A stretch of 64,000 nt of DNA. Source: an uncultured Pseudomonadota bacterium. Its GTDB lineage: Bacteria; Pseudomonadota; Gammaproteobacteria; Burkholderiales; Thiobacillaceae. The stretch lies in the NCBI GenBank assembly GCA_903835655.1, contig CAILNT010000129.1, positions 1-64,000 of the forward strand. Direction: 5' to 3'. The notes under the pieces are model-generated. The model was not told the origin of the DNA, ran no database searches, and saw only the letters and a program-made list of their open reading frames with translations. A program made the translations under genes and the position numbers. Below are positions 1 to 9,827 of the stretch, piece by piece. The number at the start of each line of letters is the position of its first letter. The stretch's first letter is position 1.

Positions 1-93
1 CGTTGTTGCGAATACACCATCACCAATCCCGTGAGCGCCGGACTTTGCAAGCGACCGGAAGACTGGCCGTGGAACAGCCGGTTTGCGGCGTAG
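1..93 (+). CDS. REP-associated tyrosine transposase (RAYT), C-terminal end only
   Basis: Reading frame 1 from the first base gives 30 residues and a stop at 91-93, including 'NPVSAGLCKRPEDWPWNS'. This closely resembles the conserved tail of the IS200-like transposases that accompany REP palindromes: an NPV.AGL segment followed by a W-P-W-S motif. The catalytic HUH and tyrosine motifs would lie before the window, so activity cannot be judged. It converges on murG. The nested palindrome directly behind its stop codon is the expected companion of this family. Seen: the peptide. Known: the family motif. Inferred: an intact gene upstream. Confidence 0.72.
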   Translation, partial: RCCEYTITNPVSAGLCKRPEDWPWNSRFAA

Positions 94-181
94 CGCGGGT
101 TCAGGAAGCATCCTGCTCCCTGTTCCTGTTTTCACGGAGCAGGATGCTCCGTTAACCCGCAGGCAAGGATGCCTGCGCTAC
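90..181. repeat. Nested palindrome (REP/BIME-like) downstream of the RAYT
   Basis: Three concentric inverted repeats: GTAGCGC at 90-96 with GCGCTAC at 175-181; GCGGGTT at 95-101 with AACCCGC at 154-160; and a perfect 13-bp stem AGCATCCTGCTCC at 107-119 with its complement at 136-148. The outer arms overlap the RAYT stop codon. This is the layout of a REP pair mobilised by a RAYT enzyme. It may also end transcripts from both convergent genes, but there is no T-run. Confidence 0.7.
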
Positions 182-210
182 ATTGGTGCCGTTAGTCAGT
201 GTGTGGTGAC

Positions 211-1335
211 TCATTTCGCCAACTCCTTCATCACCGCCGCCACCCGCGCAGTCGCGTCCGGCTTAGCCAGGCCACGAGCCTTCACCGCGCGAGCCAGCAG
301 TTCAGTCCGGGTCAACCCGGCGAACCAGGCCGCGAGCTTTTCAGGATTCATGTCGCGCTGCTGCATCAACCACCCGGCGTCCTGGTTTGCCAGAAATGCG
401 GCATTGGCGCTCTGGTGGTCATCCACCGCGAACGGGAAGGGCACGAACAGCGCGGGCAGGCCGGCCGCGGCGATTTCCGCAACCGTCAGGGCGCCGCCGC
501 GGCAGATCACGACATCTGCCCAGGCGTAGGCCGCGGCCATGTCGTCGATGAAAGCGAGGGGTTCCGCTGCCACGCCCGCCTGCGCGTAATTTTTCATGAG
601 CGCGGCGAGATGCCGGGCACCCGACTGGTGGCGCACCCGCGGGCGCTGTGCGGCAGGGAGCCGCTGTAACGCTTGCGGAATCATTTCATTCAATGCCGCC
701 GCACCCAGGGAACCGCCGATCACCAGCAGGTGCAACGGGCCCTCGCGGCCGCTCAGGCGCACTTCCGGCGCCGGCAGGGCGGCGATCTCCGGGCGTACCG
801 GGTTGCCCACCCATACGCCTCGTTTCGCCAGGTGCGAGTCGCGCGCAGCCACGGGCAACCCGAGCAGGACACGATCGGCGAAGCGCGCCAGGATCCGGTT
901 GGTGAGTCCGGCGATGGCATTCTGTTCATGGATCACCAGGGGGGTGTTCAGCAGCACGGCCATCATGCCGCCGGGAAAGGAGACATAGCCGCCCATCCCC
1001 AGGGCGACATCGGGGCGCTCGCGTACAATCGCACGCGCGGCTTGCCAGAAGGCGACGAGCAGGTTGAACGGCAGCAGCAAGCTGGATAGAAGGCCCTTGC
1101 CGCGCACCCCGGCGACTTTCACCCAGGCCATGTCGAAGCCTTTCGCCACGGCCAGATTCGCTTCCATGCCGGCCCGCGTGCCCAGCCAGACCACGCGCCA
1201 GGACTCGCCGCGCAGGTCCTCGGCCACGGCCAGCGCCGGCATCACGTGGCCGCCCGTGCCGCCGGCCATGACGAGTAGCGTGCGACGGGAGACGAAGGGC
1301 GAGGGGCGGCTTGAGACGGACGGCGCGTCGTTCAT
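211..1335 (-). CDS. murG: UDP-GlcNAc:lipid I N-acetylglucosaminyltransferase MurG
   Basis: Converts lipid I to lipid II at the inner face of the cytoplasmic membrane, the last cytoplasmic step of peptidoglycan precursor synthesis. The 374 residues form two GT-B halves. The N-terminal glycine loop GGTGGH is at residues 25-30, a second loop 'VIGGSLGA' opens the C-terminal half, and 'RGGALTVAEIAAAGLP' is the UDP-GlcNAc-binding segment. The start overlaps the ftsW stop (ATGA). The first roughly 17 residues before the glycine loop are longer than usual, so a slightly later start is possible. It is the last gene of this cluster: the usual murC-ddl-ftsQAZ does not follow, and a RAYT/REP unit comes next. 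Confidence 0.96.
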   Translation of the reverse strand: MNDAPSVSSRPSPFVSRRTLLVMAGGTGGHVMPALAVAEDLRGESWRVVWLGTRAGMEANLAVAKGFDMAWVKVAGVRGKGLLSSLLLPFNLLVAFWQAARAIVRERPDVALGMGGYVSFPGGMMAVLLNTPLVIHEQNAIAGLTNRILARFADRVLLGLPVAARDSHLAKRGVWVGNPVRPEIAALPAPEVRLSGREGPLHLLVIGGSLGAAALNEMIPQALQRLPAAQRPRVRHQSGARHLAALMKNYAQAGVAAEPLAFIDDMAAAYAWADVVICRGGALTVAEIAAAGLPALFVPFPFAVDDHQSANAAFLANQDAGWLMQQRDMNPEKLAAWFAGLTRTELLARAVKARGLAKPDATARVAAVMKELAK

Positions 1336-2597
1336 CCCTTCTTCCCCTCGTATGGAGGACGCCGACCCCGAGAGTCGGCGGAGCCGCCAGCGGCACCCTT
1401 CATCATGCAGCGGTTTTCGTAATCCACACGGAGCAGGATGGCCAGGCCCAGGCAGTTGGAGACGATGCCGGAGCCGCCGTAACTCATCATCGGCAGGGTC
1501 AGTCCCTTGGTGGGCAGCAAGCCCAAATTGACCCCCATGTTGATGAAGGATTGCAGCCCGATCCAGACGCCCACGCCTTGCGCCACCAAGGCGGCGTAGT
1601 TGCGGCCCATCAGGCTGGCCTGCCAGCCGATGGAAAATGCGCGCCAGGTCAACCAGGCAAACAGGCCGATGACCCCGAGCACGCCGATCAGGCCCAGCTC
1701 CTCGCCGATCACCGCCAGCAGGAAGTCCGTGTAGGACTCGGGCAGGTAGAACAGTTTTTCCACGCTATCGCCCAGCCCGACCCCGAGAATTTCACCGCGG
1801 CCCAGGGCGATCAGCGCGTGCGAGAGCTGGTAGCCCGCGCCGTAAGGATCGTTCCAGGGGTCGAGGTAGCTGGTCACCCGCGCCAGGCGGTAAGGAGACA
1901 TCACCACCAGCAACACGAAACCCACGGCAAGCAGGGCGATCAGGCCGAAGAACAGTCGCGCATTGAGACCGCCCAGGAATAGCGCGGCCAGGGCGATGGT
2001 AACGATGACCACGAAGGCGCCAAAGTCGGGCTCCATGAGCAACACGCTGCCCACCCCCAGCATCACCAGGAACATGGGCAGGAAGCCGCGCGCCAGGTTT
2101 TGCATGTGGGCCGCCTTGCGTACCGTGTAGTCGGCAGCGTAGAGGATGGTAGCGAACTTCATGAATTCGGACGGCTGGAAATTGCCCAGCGGCCCCAGCG
2201 GAATCCAGCGTCGGCTGCCGTTCACTTCGCGGCCGAGGTGCGGAATCAGCACCAGCACCAGCAGCAGGGCACCGGCGATGAACAGGCCCGGTGCCAGCTT
2301 CTGCCAGAGCGGGGTCGGCACCTGGAAGGCGGCATACCCCGCACCCAGGCCGATCACCAGATACATGGCGTGGCGCACCAGGTAGTAGGTGTGTTCATGC
2401 GAGGCCGATTTCGCCTCGGCCACGCTCGACGACGCCGAGAACACCATCACCAGTCCCATCACGAGCAAGCCGGTGGCGGCGAACACCAGCCCCCAGTCAT
2501 AAGGGGTCAGCGCGGTACGTTTGAGGGCCGCGTTATGAAACATGACGCCCGCGCCCCACTCGTGCGCGCCGCTCGTCGTCCGGCTGTGCACCCTCAT
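1332..2597 (-). CDS. ftsW: Lipid II polymerase / cell division protein FtsW
   Basis: SEDS-family glycosyltransferase that polymerises lipid II at the septum together with FtsI. About 10 membrane segments; 'PYDWGLVFAATGLLVMG' starts the first, and the C-terminal 'LPMMSYGGSGIVSNCLGLA' is the SEDS signature. I chose the ATG at 2597 because AGGAG lies 10 nt ahead of it; the ATG at 2543 (MFHNAAL) is closer to the usual family start but lacks a clear ribosome site. Either start overlaps the 3' end of murD. The tail is hydrophilic and ends in the murG start. Confidence 0.94.
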   Translation of the reverse strand: MRVHSRTTSGAHEWGAGVMFHNAALKRTALTPYDWGLVFAATGLLVMGLVMVFSASSSVAEAKSASHEHTYYLVRHAMYLVIGLGAGYAAFQVPTPLWQKLAPGLFIAGALLLVLVLIPHLGREVNGSRRWIPLGPLGNFQPSEFMKFATILYAADYTVRKAAHMQNLARGFLPMFLVMLGVGSVLLMEPDFGAFVVIVTIALAALFLGGLNARLFFGLIALLAVGFVLLVVMSPYRLARVTSYLDPWNDPYGAGYQLSHALIALGRGEILGVGLGDSVEKLFYLPESYTDFLLAVIGEELGLIGVLGVIGLFAWLTWRAFSIGWQASLMGRNYAALVAQGVGVWIGLQSFINMGVNLGLLPTKGLTLPMMSYGGSGIVSNCLGLAILLRVDYENRCMMKGAAGGSADSRGRRPPYEGKKG

Positions 2598-4080
2598 GGA
2601 TGCGTCGCTCCTGCTGGCTACGCCCCTCCCCCACGCCGACCAACAGCCTTTGCACGGCGGCGATGAAGACTTCGGCGCGGTGGGCGTAGTTGCGGAACAT
2701 GTCCCAACTGGCGCAGGCGGGCGAGAGGAGGATGGCGTCACCGGGCAGGGACAGCTCGAATGCCCGGTTTACCGCTTCCTCCATGCACTGTGCGCGGTAG
2801 ACCGGGCAGGCGCCGGCGATGGCCCGTTCCAGTAGCGGCCCGTCGCGGCCAATCTGGATCACCGCGCGCGCGTTCTTCACCGCGGAGCGCAGCGGCGTGA
2901 AATCCTGCCCCTTGCCATCGCCTCCGGCGATCAGCACCACGGGCACGGTAAAACCCAGCAGCGCCGCCGCGGTGGCACCGACATTGGTGCCCTTGGAATC
3001 GTCGTAGAAGGTGCGTTCGGCCACCATGGCCACGCGCTGCACCCGATGCGGCAGGCCGGCGAAGGTCTTCAGCGCGGGGATCAATCCCTCATAAGGCAGG
3101 TCGATGGCGCGGCACAAGGCCAGCGCCGCCAGGGCGTTGGCCGCGTTGTGCAGGCCGGCGATGGGCAGTTTGTCCACCGGCAGCAAGGCCTCCTCGCCCT
3201 CACACAGCCAGAGGCGCTCCTTGCGATGGGTCAAACCAAAACATCCAGGGGCAAGGGGCAAGGGGCAAGGGACAGCCGCGATGCCAAATGTCCACACCGT
3301 CTGGTCTGCCCTGGCCATCGCCATCACCATAGGGTCATCCCGGTTCAACACCTGGATGCAGGGAGCCAGCCCGAACACCCGCGTCTTGGCCACCGCGTAG
3401 TCATCCAGGCCAGCGTAGCGATCCATGTGGTCCTGGGAAATGTTGAGCACGGTGGCGGCGTCCGCTTGCAAACTGGACGTGGTCTCCAACTGGAAGCTAG
3501 ACAGCTCCAGCACCCACACGTCGGGCGCATGGCCCGTGGTCTCCCGATCATCCAGTGCGTCCAGCACCGGCAAGCCGATGTTGCCAGCGACCACCACGTC
3601 CAGGCCGACCGCCGCGCAGAGGTGCCCGACCAGGCTGGTGACGGTGCTCTTGCCGTTTGACCCGGTAATGGCGATAACCTTGGCGGAGGTGCACGCGATG
3701 GAACGGGCAAACAATTCCACATCACCCAGCACTTCCTTGCCAGCCTGGATCGCCACCTGCAATTCCGGGGTGGACAGGGCGACCCCGGGGCTGACGACGA
3801 GGAGGTCCGCCCAGTCGAAGTCGGCCGAATCGAAACCACCCAGCGACAACCGTACTTCCGGGAAGGCCTCGCGCAGGTGTTGCGCATGCGGCGGTTCGGC
3901 GCGCGTATCCGTGGCGCGCACCAGCGCGTCGCGCTCGATCAACCAGCGCACGCAGGATGCGCCCGTATCGCCCAGGCCGATTACCAAGGCCCGGCGAGCG
4001 GCGAGCGGCGAGATTCGTATGGCGGCCACCTCGCCCGACTCGCGACTTGTGGCTTGCGATTTCCCGGCTTGCATGTTCAT
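2533..4080 (-). CDS. murD: UDP-N-acetylmuramoyl-L-alanine:D-glutamate ligase MurD
   Basis: Adds D-glutamate to UDP-MurNAc-L-alanine using ATP in the cytoplasm. The ATP loop '[13 protein letters not shown]' and '[11 protein letters not shown]' are clear Mur-ligase signatures. The ATG at 4080 overlaps the mraY stop. At 515 residues it is longer than the usual roughly 450. Three additions explain this: an N-terminal stretch and a mid-protein stretch (containing '[10 protein letters not shown]') that are both written in 7-bp repeats, and a charged C-terminal tail overlapping ftsW. All are in frame, so the enzyme is probably functional. The reading frame continues open upstream of 4080, but that part is mraY read in another frame. 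Confidence 0.94.
   Translation of the reverse strand: MNMQAGKSQATSRESGEVAAIRISPLAARRALVIGLGDTGASCVRWLIERDALVRATDTRAEPPHAQHLREAFPEVRLSLGGFDSADFDWADLLVVSPGVALSTPELQVAIQAGKEVLGDVELFARSIACTSAKVIAITGSNGKSTVTSLVGHLCAAVGLDVVVAGNIGLPVLDALDDRETTGHAPDVWVLELSSFQLETTSSLQADAATVLNISQDHMDRYAGLDDYAVAKTRVFGLAPCIQVLNRDDPMVMAMARADQTVWTFGIAAVPCPLPLAPGCFGLTHRKERLWLCEGEEALLPVDKLPIAGLHNAANALAALALCRAIDLPYEGLIPALKTFAGLPHRVQRVAMVAERTFYDDSKGTNVGATAAALLGFTVPVVLIAGGDGKGQDFTPLRSAVKNARAVIQIGRDGPLLERAIAGACPVYRAQCMEEAVNRAFELSLPGDAILLSPACASWDMFRNYAHRAEVFIAAVQRLLVGVGEGRSQQERRIHEGAQPDDERRARVGRGRHVS
3248..3268. repeat. Heptamer tandem repeat GGGGCAA x3 inside murD
   Basis: Three exact copies of GGGGCAA (3248-3254, 3255-3261, 3262-3268) followed by a partial fourth. 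Twenty-one bases keep the murD frame and encode the Pro/Leu-rich insert 'CPLPLAPG'. Gain or loss of one copy would shift the frame. Confidence 0.85.
3992..4012. repeat. Heptamer tandem repeat CGGCGAG x3 near the murD start
   Basis: Three exact copies at 3992-3998, 3999-4005 and 4006-4012, coding for part of the non-conserved N-terminal extension of MurD. A second, degenerate set of 7-bp units follows up to about 4075, so the first roughly 30 codons of murD are largely repeat-derived. Confidence 0.8.
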
Positions 4081-5162
4081 CGCAGCTTCAAGGTCGACAG
4101 GCCGATCAGCACCAACATCATGCTGATGATCCAGAAGCGCACGACCACCTGGGTTTCCTTCCAGCCCTTCTTCTCGAAGTGGTGGTGGATGGGCGCCATG
4201 AGAAACACGCGTTTGCCGCGCAGCTTGAATGAACCGACCTGAAGCATCACCGAGACGGTTTCGGCGACGAACACGCCGCCCATGATGAACAGCACGATTT
4301 CCTGGCGCACGATCACCGCCACCACGCCCAGCGCAGCACCCAATCCGAGCGCGCCGACGTCGCCCATGAACACTTCGGCCGGGTAGGCGTTGAACCAGAG
4401 GAAGGCCAGGCCCGCCCCCACCAGCGCGGCGCAGAACACCACCAGTTCGCCGGCACCGGGGATGTGCGGCAGTCCGAGGTATTTCGAGAACACGGCGTGG
4501 CCGGCGACGTAAGAGAACACGGCCAGGGCCCCAGCCACCATCACCGTGGGCAGGATGGCCAGGCCATCGGCGCCATCGGTCAGGTTCACCGCGTTGCTGG
4601 TGCCGACGATGACGAAATAGGCCAGCAAGACGAAGCCCGTCACCCCCAGCGGCATGACCAGATGCTTGAAGAAGGGCACGATCAGCTCGGTCTGCGCCGG
4701 AAGATGCGCGGACCAAGCCAGCCATCCGGCCACGGCAAAGCCGAGCAGCGACTGCCAGAAGTATTTCCAGCGTGAAGCCAGGCCCCTGGGGTTCTTCTCC
4801 ACCACCTTGAGCCAGTCGTCCACCCAGCCGATGGCGCCGAAGCCGACCAGGGTCACCAGGGCGATCCAGACGTAATTGTTGTTGAGGTCCGCCCACAGCA
4901 GCGTGGTGATCGTCACCGCGGAGAGGATCAGGGCACCGCCCATGGTCGGCGTCCCAGCCTTGACCAGGTGTGTCTGCGGGCCGTCATCGCGCACCGGTTG
5001 ACCCACCTTCAACAAGGTGAGCTTGCGGATCATCCAGGGGCCGACGACGAAGGAGATGAGCAGCGCGGTCAGCGCGGCCAGCACCGCGCGCAGGGTGATG
5101 TAGTTGAAGACGTTGAACAGGCGGATGTCATGACCGAGCCACTGTGCGAGCATCAAGAGCAT
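4077..5162 (-). CDS. mraY: Phospho-MurNAc-pentapeptide translocase MraY
   Basis: Transfers phospho-MurNAc-pentapeptide onto undecaprenyl phosphate to make lipid I in the inner membrane. 361 residues with about 10 membrane helices, the normal length. Signatures present: '[11 protein letters not shown]' near residue 70, '[13 protein letters not shown]' in the middle (the catalytic Asp region) and '[13 protein letters not shown]' with the HHH motif near the C terminus. It overlaps murF by 10 nt and murD by 4, so translation is probably coupled along the cluster. Confidence 0.97.
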   Translation of the reverse strand: MLLMLAQWLGHDIRLFNVFNYITLRAVLAALTALLISFVVGPWMIRKLTLLKVGQPVRDDGPQTHLVKAGTPTMGGALILSAVTITTLLWADLNNNYVWIALVTLVGFGAIGWVDDWLKVVEKNPRGLASRWKYFWQSLLGFAVAGWLAWSAHLPAQTELIVPFFKHLVMPLGVTGFVLLAYFVIVGTSNAVNLTDGADGLAILPTVMVAGALAVFSYVAGHAVFSKYLGLPHIPGAGELVVFCAALVGAGLAFLWFNAYPAEVFMGDVGALGLGAALGVVAVIVRQEIVLFIMGGVFVAETVSVMLQVGSFKLRGKRVFLMAPIHHHFEKKGWKETQVVVRFWIISMMLVLIGLSTLKLR

Positions 5163-6568
5163 GTGGATTGCCCTCCGGTTTCATTGGAGCCGCAAGCTTC
5201 AAGGGGCGCAGTGTCTCCCTCTTGCCCCCCCACGAAGGACTGCACTACCCGTTCCATCTTCATGAACCGGGAGCCCTTCACCAGAACGGTGACTTCCGGT
5301 TCCAGGGCGCACTCGATTTCCGCCAGCAGTTCCTCTACGCGTTCGAAATGCATGGCACCGGCGCCGAAACCTTGCACCGCATGCAGCGACATCTCGCCCA
5401 GGCAGAGCAGGCGGTCGATGCCGGCGGCGCGGGCGCGTTCGCCCACTTCGCGATGCAACTCCGCCGCCTCGTCTCCGAGTTCGCCCATGTCGCCCAGAAC
5501 CAGGATGCGCAGTCCCGTACGTGCGCCCAGCACCTCGATGGCGGCCGCCACGGAATCCGGGTTGGCGTTATAGCTGTCGTCGATCAAGGTGGCGCCGAGG
5601 ATGCCGGCCTGGTATTGCAATCGCCCCTTGCTGCCGGCGTAAGCCGCGAGGCCACGCGCCACCGCGTCCGCCGGGACACCCAGACCCAAGGCTGCGGTGG
5701 CGGCCGCGGCGGCATTGCGCAGGTTGTGGATACCAGGAACCTGCAACTTGAGTTCGATGCGCCCAGCCGGCGTTTCCAGGTAGGCAGCCCGCGCAGTATC
5801 CGCCGCCTGTTCGGCGTGGATGCGCACATCGGCACCCTCGGCATAGCCGAAGCCGAGTACCTTGTGGCCACCCGCGAGGCCGCGCCAGAGGTCGGCATGC
5901 GGATCGTCGGCGTTGATGATGGCGATGCCATCGTCCCCGAGGCCGGCGTAGATCTCGCCCTTGGCACGCGCCACCGCCTCAACGCTGCCCAGTCCTTGCA
6001 GATGGGCGCGCAGGGCGTTGTTGATCAGGGCCACGTCGGGCCGGGCCAGTTCCGTCAGATAAGCGATTTCGCCGGGATGGTTCATGCCCATCTCGATGGC
6101 GGCGTAGCGATGTTCCTGGGTCAGTTTCAGCAGCGTCAAAGGCATGCCGATGTCGTTGTTGAGATTGCCGTGGGTCGCCAGCACGGCGGCCTCGCCCACT
6201 GCGGCGGCGAGGATCGCCGCGAGCATCTCCTTTACTGTGGTCTTGCCGTTGCTGCCGGTGATCGCGGCCACTTTGGCCGGCATCCGCGCACGCTGCCAGG
6301 CCGCCAAACGGCCCAGGGCGAGCCGGGTGTCGTCGACTTGCATGGCCGGCGCGATCTCCAGCCCGGCATCGGCATCCACCATCACGGCGGCAGCGCCATT
6401 TTCCAGCGCCTTCTGCGCATAGGCGTGGCCGTCGAAACGCGGCCCTTTCAGGGCGACGAAGAGGCAGCCTGGCGGCAGGTTGCGGCTGTCGCTGGAGACG
6501 ATGCCCAGTGCCACGTCGGTGCCTACGGCACGGGCGCCGATGGCTTGGGCGGCTTCAAATAGATGCAC
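5153..6568 (-). CDS. murF: UDP-MurNAc-tripeptide:D-Ala-D-Ala ligase MurF
   Basis: Adds D-Ala-D-Ala to complete the UDP-MurNAc-pentapeptide. 471 residues with the Mur N-terminal domain, ATP loop '[14 protein letters not shown]' near residue 105, and '[14 protein letters not shown]' in the C-terminal part, the typical MurF signature. The start is GTG at 6568, supported by AGGA about 7 nt upstream and by conserved N-terminal residues ([10 protein letters not shown]). It overlaps the end of murE by 14 nt. The C-terminal tail after 'QSFVGGQE' is non-conserved and overlaps the mraY start. Confidence 0.96.
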   Translation of the reverse strand: MHLFEAAQAIGARAVGTDVALGIVSSDSRNLPPGCLFVALKGPRFDGHAYAQKALENGAAAVMVDADAGLEIAPAMQVDDTRLALGRLAAWQRARMPAKVAAITGSNGKTTVKEMLAAILAAAVGEAAVLATHGNLNNDIGMPLTLLKLTQEHRYAAIEMGMNHPGEIAYLTELARPDVALINNALRAHLQGLGSVEAVARAKGEIYAGLGDDGIAIINADDPHADLWRGLAGGHKVLGFGYAEGADVRIHAEQAADTARAAYLETPAGRIELKLQVPGIHNLRNAAAAATAALGLGVPADAVARGLAAYAGSKGRLQYQAGILGATLIDDSYNANPDSVAAAIEVLGARTGLRILVLGDMGELGDEAAELHREVGERARAAGIDRLLCLGEMSLHAVQGFGAGAMHFERVEELLAEIECALEPEVTVLVKGSRFMKMERVVQSFVGGQEGDTAPLEACGSNETGGQSTCS

Positions 6569-8051
6569 TTGCTTTCCTTTCTTCGTGCAAGGCCGCGAGC
6601 GCGGCTTGCGCTTCTTCCACGTCCGAGAATGGGGTTCTCACCCCGTGGCTTTCCTGATAAGTCTCGTGCCCCTTGCCGGCCAGCAGGACGATATCTCCAG
6701 CGCTGGCGGAATGAATCGCCCTACGGATCGCCGTACGGCGGTCGAGGATGGCTTCCTGGCCACTTGGCATGCCGGCCAGGATGTCGGCCAGGATGCTGGA
6801 TGGATCCTCATTGCGCGGGTTGTCGCTGGTGACGATGGCGCGGTCTGCGCGGGCCGCCACGACCGCCCCCATCAAGGGCCGCTTCGCCGCATCGCGGCCG
6901 CCGCCGCAGCCGAATACGCAGATCAGTCTGCCGTGAGCAAGCGGCTTCAAGGTGGTTAGCACCTTCTCCAGCGCATCCGGGGTATGCGCGAAATCGACGA
7001 TCACGGTGGGCTCGCCCTCCGCGAGCGGCTCCGACGAGCATGGAGGTACGCTTGCCACCCGCTGCATCCGCCCAGGTACGGACTCCACCCTGGCCAGGGC
7101 GGCCAGGGCGGCATCCAGTTTTACGCCGCCAGCGAGCAGAGTGCCGAGGGCGGCGAGCAGGTTATAGGCATTGAATTCGCCCAGCAGCGGGCTCGCCAGC
7201 TCGCCCCTGCCCCAGGGGCTGACGACGCTCATGCGCAAGCCATCGTGGTCGGCACGCAGTTTTTCCGCGTAGAGGTCGCCGGCATGCAGGCCATAGCCGA
7301 GCACTTCCGTCGTGCCACCGCGTAGCTGTTGCGCCAGGCGGGCGCCGAGTTCGTCGTCGCCGTTGAGTACGGCCCACTTCAAGCCGGGCCAGGAAAAAAG
7401 GCGCGCCTTCGCGGCCGCATAACTGGCCATGTCGCCGTGATAATCGAGGTGATCCTGGGTGAGATTGGTCAGCACCGCGACGTCGAACGCCACTTCCGCC
7501 ACGCGGCCCTGAGCCAGGCCGTGCGAGGAGACTTCCATCGCCACGCCTTGCGCGCCGGCATCGCGGTAACTGGCCAGCAGGCCTTGCAGGCTGACCGCGT
7601 CGGGCGTGGTGTGACTGCTTCCCGTCAGATTGCCCGGAAATCCGTTGCCCAAGGTGCCTATCGTCGCCGTCCTGCGGCCCAACAGCGTCCAGGCCGCGGA
7701 CAGCCAGTGCGCGACCGAGGTCTTGCCGTTGGTGCCGGTGATGCCAGTCATCCAGAGGTGCTGCGAGGGCTGCCCGTACCAGGCGGCGGCAAGGCCCGCC
7801 GCGACGGATTTCAACCCCGGCACGGCCAGGTTGGGCAACTTGCCGGCGTTCCAGGCGTAGCCGGCCGGTTCCCACAGCACCACAGCCGCGCCCTGGGCGA
7901 TAGCACTGGGGATGTGGTCGCGGCCGTCATGGGCGTCGCCCGGGTAGGCGAGAAAGACGTCACCCGAGCGAATCTGGCGGCTGTCGCCGGACAAGCCGTG
8001 CGCGCCCGGGGCCAGTGCGCGCAGTCGCGAAGTCATGGCGCCCATGTCCAT
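6555..8051 (-). CDS. murE: UDP-MurNAc-dipeptide:meso-diaminopimelate ligase MurE
   Basis: Adds the third stem-peptide residue. 498 residues; ATP loop 'ITGTNGKTSVAHWL' near residue 108 and 'VDFAHTPDALE' mark the ligase. The motif DNPRNEDP selects meso-diaminopimelate over lysine, as expected for a Gram-negative, and fits dapF elsewhere in this window. The ATG at 8051 shares its A with the ftsI stop (TGATG); a GTG one codon earlier is an alternative start. Confidence 0.96.
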   Translation of the reverse strand: MDMGAMTSRLRALAPGAHGLSGDSRQIRSGDVFLAYPGDAHDGRDHIPSAIAQGAAVVLWEPAGYAWNAGKLPNLAVPGLKSVAAGLAAAWYGQPSQHLWMTGITGTNGKTSVAHWLSAAWTLLGRRTATIGTLGNGFPGNLTGSSHTTPDAVSLQGLLASYRDAGAQGVAMEVSSHGLAQGRVAEVAFDVAVLTNLTQDHLDYHGDMASYAAAKARLFSWPGLKWAVLNGDDELGARLAQQLRGGTTEVLGYGLHAGDLYAEKLRADHDGLRMSVVSPWGRGELASPLLGEFNAYNLLAALGTLLAGGVKLDAALAALARVESVPGRMQRVASVPPCSSEPLAEGEPTVIVDFAHTPDALEKVLTTLKPLAHGRLICVFGCGGGRDAAKRPLMGAVVAARADRAIVTSDNPRNEDPSSILADILAGMPSGQEAILDRRTAIRRAIHSASAGDIVLLAGKGHETYQESHGVRTPFSDVEEAQAALAALHEERKASASI

Positions 8052-9796
8052 CACACCGACTCCGGAACCACGGGCGCCTCGCCCGGCGGCGCGCTGTCGC
8101 TGTCGAACGAGGTGTCCGGCGGCACGGCCAGGAAGCGCAGCGCGCCGGCCATCACCTTCGAGAACACGGGGGCTGCCACCAAGCCGCCGTAGTAATCGTG
8201 GCCACCCGGTTCGTCTATCATCACCGCCACCACCAGGCGCGGGTTGGACGCGGGCGCCAGGCCGATGAAGGAGCTGATGTACTTGTTCGTCTCGTAGCCG
8301 CCGCCTTGCAGCTTGAATTTGTGCGCGGTGCCGGTCTTGCCGGCGACACGATAGCCCGCCACCCGGGCCATGGGCGCGGTGCCACCGTTTTGGGTGACCA
8401 GTTCCAGCATGGCCAGCACCTGTTTCGCCGCATTGGACGACATCACGCGCACACCCGTGGCGGTGTCATCCCGGCGCAGTATGGTCAGTGCCGGCATGAC
8501 GCCGCCATTGGCGAACGCGGTGTAGGCATGCGCCAGTTGCAACAGGCTGACCGAAAGCCCGTGGCCGAAAGCCATCGTCGCCTTCTCGATCGGCCGCCAG
8601 GTGGCAAAGTGGCGCAGCCTGCCATGCACTTCGCCCGGCATGCCGGAGTTCGGTGCGGCACCCAGGCCGGCACGCGTGAGCAATCGCCAGTAGTCCTCCC
8701 CGCGCATCTCCAGGACGATCTTGGCGGCCGCCACATTGCTGGAATACTGGATGGCCTGGGCGACGGTGATCACGCCCCTGGCATGGGTGTCGGTGATCTT
8801 CCGGTCGCCGACGATGAACCAGCCCGGGCCGGTGTCGATGGGGGTCTCCGGTGTGACCACATGTGCATCCAGCGCAGCCGAGACCATCAGAGGTTTCATG
8901 ACGGAGCCCGGCTCGAACTCGTCGGTGACCGCGCGGTTGCGCAGCCGCTCCGGGGTGTAGGTGGCGCGGCTGTTCGGATTGAAGCTGGGTGTGTTGGCCA
9001 GCGCCAGAATTTCGCCACTGCGTGCGTCGAGCACCACCACGGAGCCGGCACGGGCATTGTGCTTCTCGACGGCTTCGGAGAGCTCGCGATAGGCCAGGTA
9101 CTGGATGTGCTGATTCAGGGAGAGCACCAGATCGCGGCCCGGCTTGGGCGGTTTGATCTGCTCCAGCACTTCGACCACGTTGCCGAGGCGGTCGCGCAAC
9201 ACGCGCTGGGAACCGGCCTCGCCCGCTAACCAGGACTGGAACGCCAGTTCCACGCCTTCCTGGCCATGGTCATCGAGATTGGTAATCCCCAGCACATGCC
9301 CCATGACCTCGCCGGCCGGGTAGTAGCGGCGGAATTCCGGCTTGCTATACACGCCCGCCATGTTGAGGGCCATGATCTGGTGCGCCTTGGGCGGTTCGAG
9401 CAGACGCTCCAGATAGACGAAGCCATGGCTCTTGTCGGCGAACAGACGCGCGATCTGGGCGGGGTCGCGTTCCAGTATCTTGCCCAGGCCGCGAATCTGC
9501 TCCGGCGTGGCATTGGCCTGCCTGGGATTGATCCAGAGGGTTTCCACCGGAGTGCTCACCGCCACCGGCTCGCCACGCCGGTCGCTGATCACGCCGCGAT
9601 AGGCGGGAATGGGCGCCACCCGCTGCACCCGTTTTTCCCCCTCCTCGTTGAGGAAGTCGTTGTGCCAGGCTTGCAGGTACACCGCGCGCACGGACAGTGC
9701 GGCAAATCCGCCGAACAAGAGCGCCAGGGTCAGGCGCATGCGCCAGCGTTGCAGATCCAGGTGCAGCACGGTGTGGGCGCGGCGTGGCGGGCTCAT
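8051..9796 (-). CDS. ftsI: Septal peptidoglycan transpeptidase FtsI (PBP3)
   Basis: Class B penicillin-binding protein that crosslinks septal peptidoglycan. 581 residues with a short cytoplasmic N terminus, one membrane anchor (about residues 18-38, 'MRLTLALLFGGFAALSVRAV'), a dimerisation domain and a transpeptidase domain. Active-site motifs: SVMK (SxxK) near residue 300, SSN in 'QYSSNVAAAK', and KTG in 'VAGKTGTAHKF'. The start is supported by GAGGAG 7 nt upstream. It lies 31 nt after ftsL. Confidence 0.97.
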   Translation of the reverse strand: MSPPRRAHTVLHLDLQRWRMRLTLALLFGGFAALSVRAVYLQAWHNDFLNEEGEKRVQRVAPIPAYRGVISDRRGEPVAVSTPVETLWINPRQANATPEQIRGLGKILERDPAQIARLFADKSHGFVYLERLLEPPKAHQIMALNMAGVYSKPEFRRYYPAGEVMGHVLGITNLDDHGQEGVELAFQSWLAGEAGSQRVLRDRLGNVVEVLEQIKPPKPGRDLVLSLNQHIQYLAYRELSEAVEKHNARAGSVVVLDARSGEILALANTPSFNPNSRATYTPERLRNRAVTDEFEPGSVMKPLMVSAALDAHVVTPETPIDTGPGWFIVGDRKITDTHARGVITVAQAIQYSSNVAAAKIVLEMRGEDYWRLLTRAGLGAAPNSGMPGEVHGRLRHFATWRPIEKATMAFGHGLSVSLLQLAHAYTAFANGGVMPALTILRRDDTATGVRVMSSNAAKQVLAMLELVTQNGGTAPMARVAGYRVAGKTGTAHKFKLQGGGYETNKYISSFIGLAPASNPRLVVAVMIDEPGGHDYYGGLVAAPVFSKVMAGALRFLAVPPDTSFDSDSAPPGEAPVVPESV

Positions 9797-9827
9797 CGAG
9801 GTCTCCTCGCGCGAACGTGCGGGCCGC

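Noticed and set aside
2533-4896. A 787-codon minus-strand gene joined to murD
   Set aside because: The upstream half is mraY read in another frame; conserved MurD begins at the ATG overlapping the mraY stop.
5144-6562. Long plus-strand open frame opposite murF
   Set aside because: Antisense shadow of murF; His/Gln-rich composition typical of reversed GC-rich codons.
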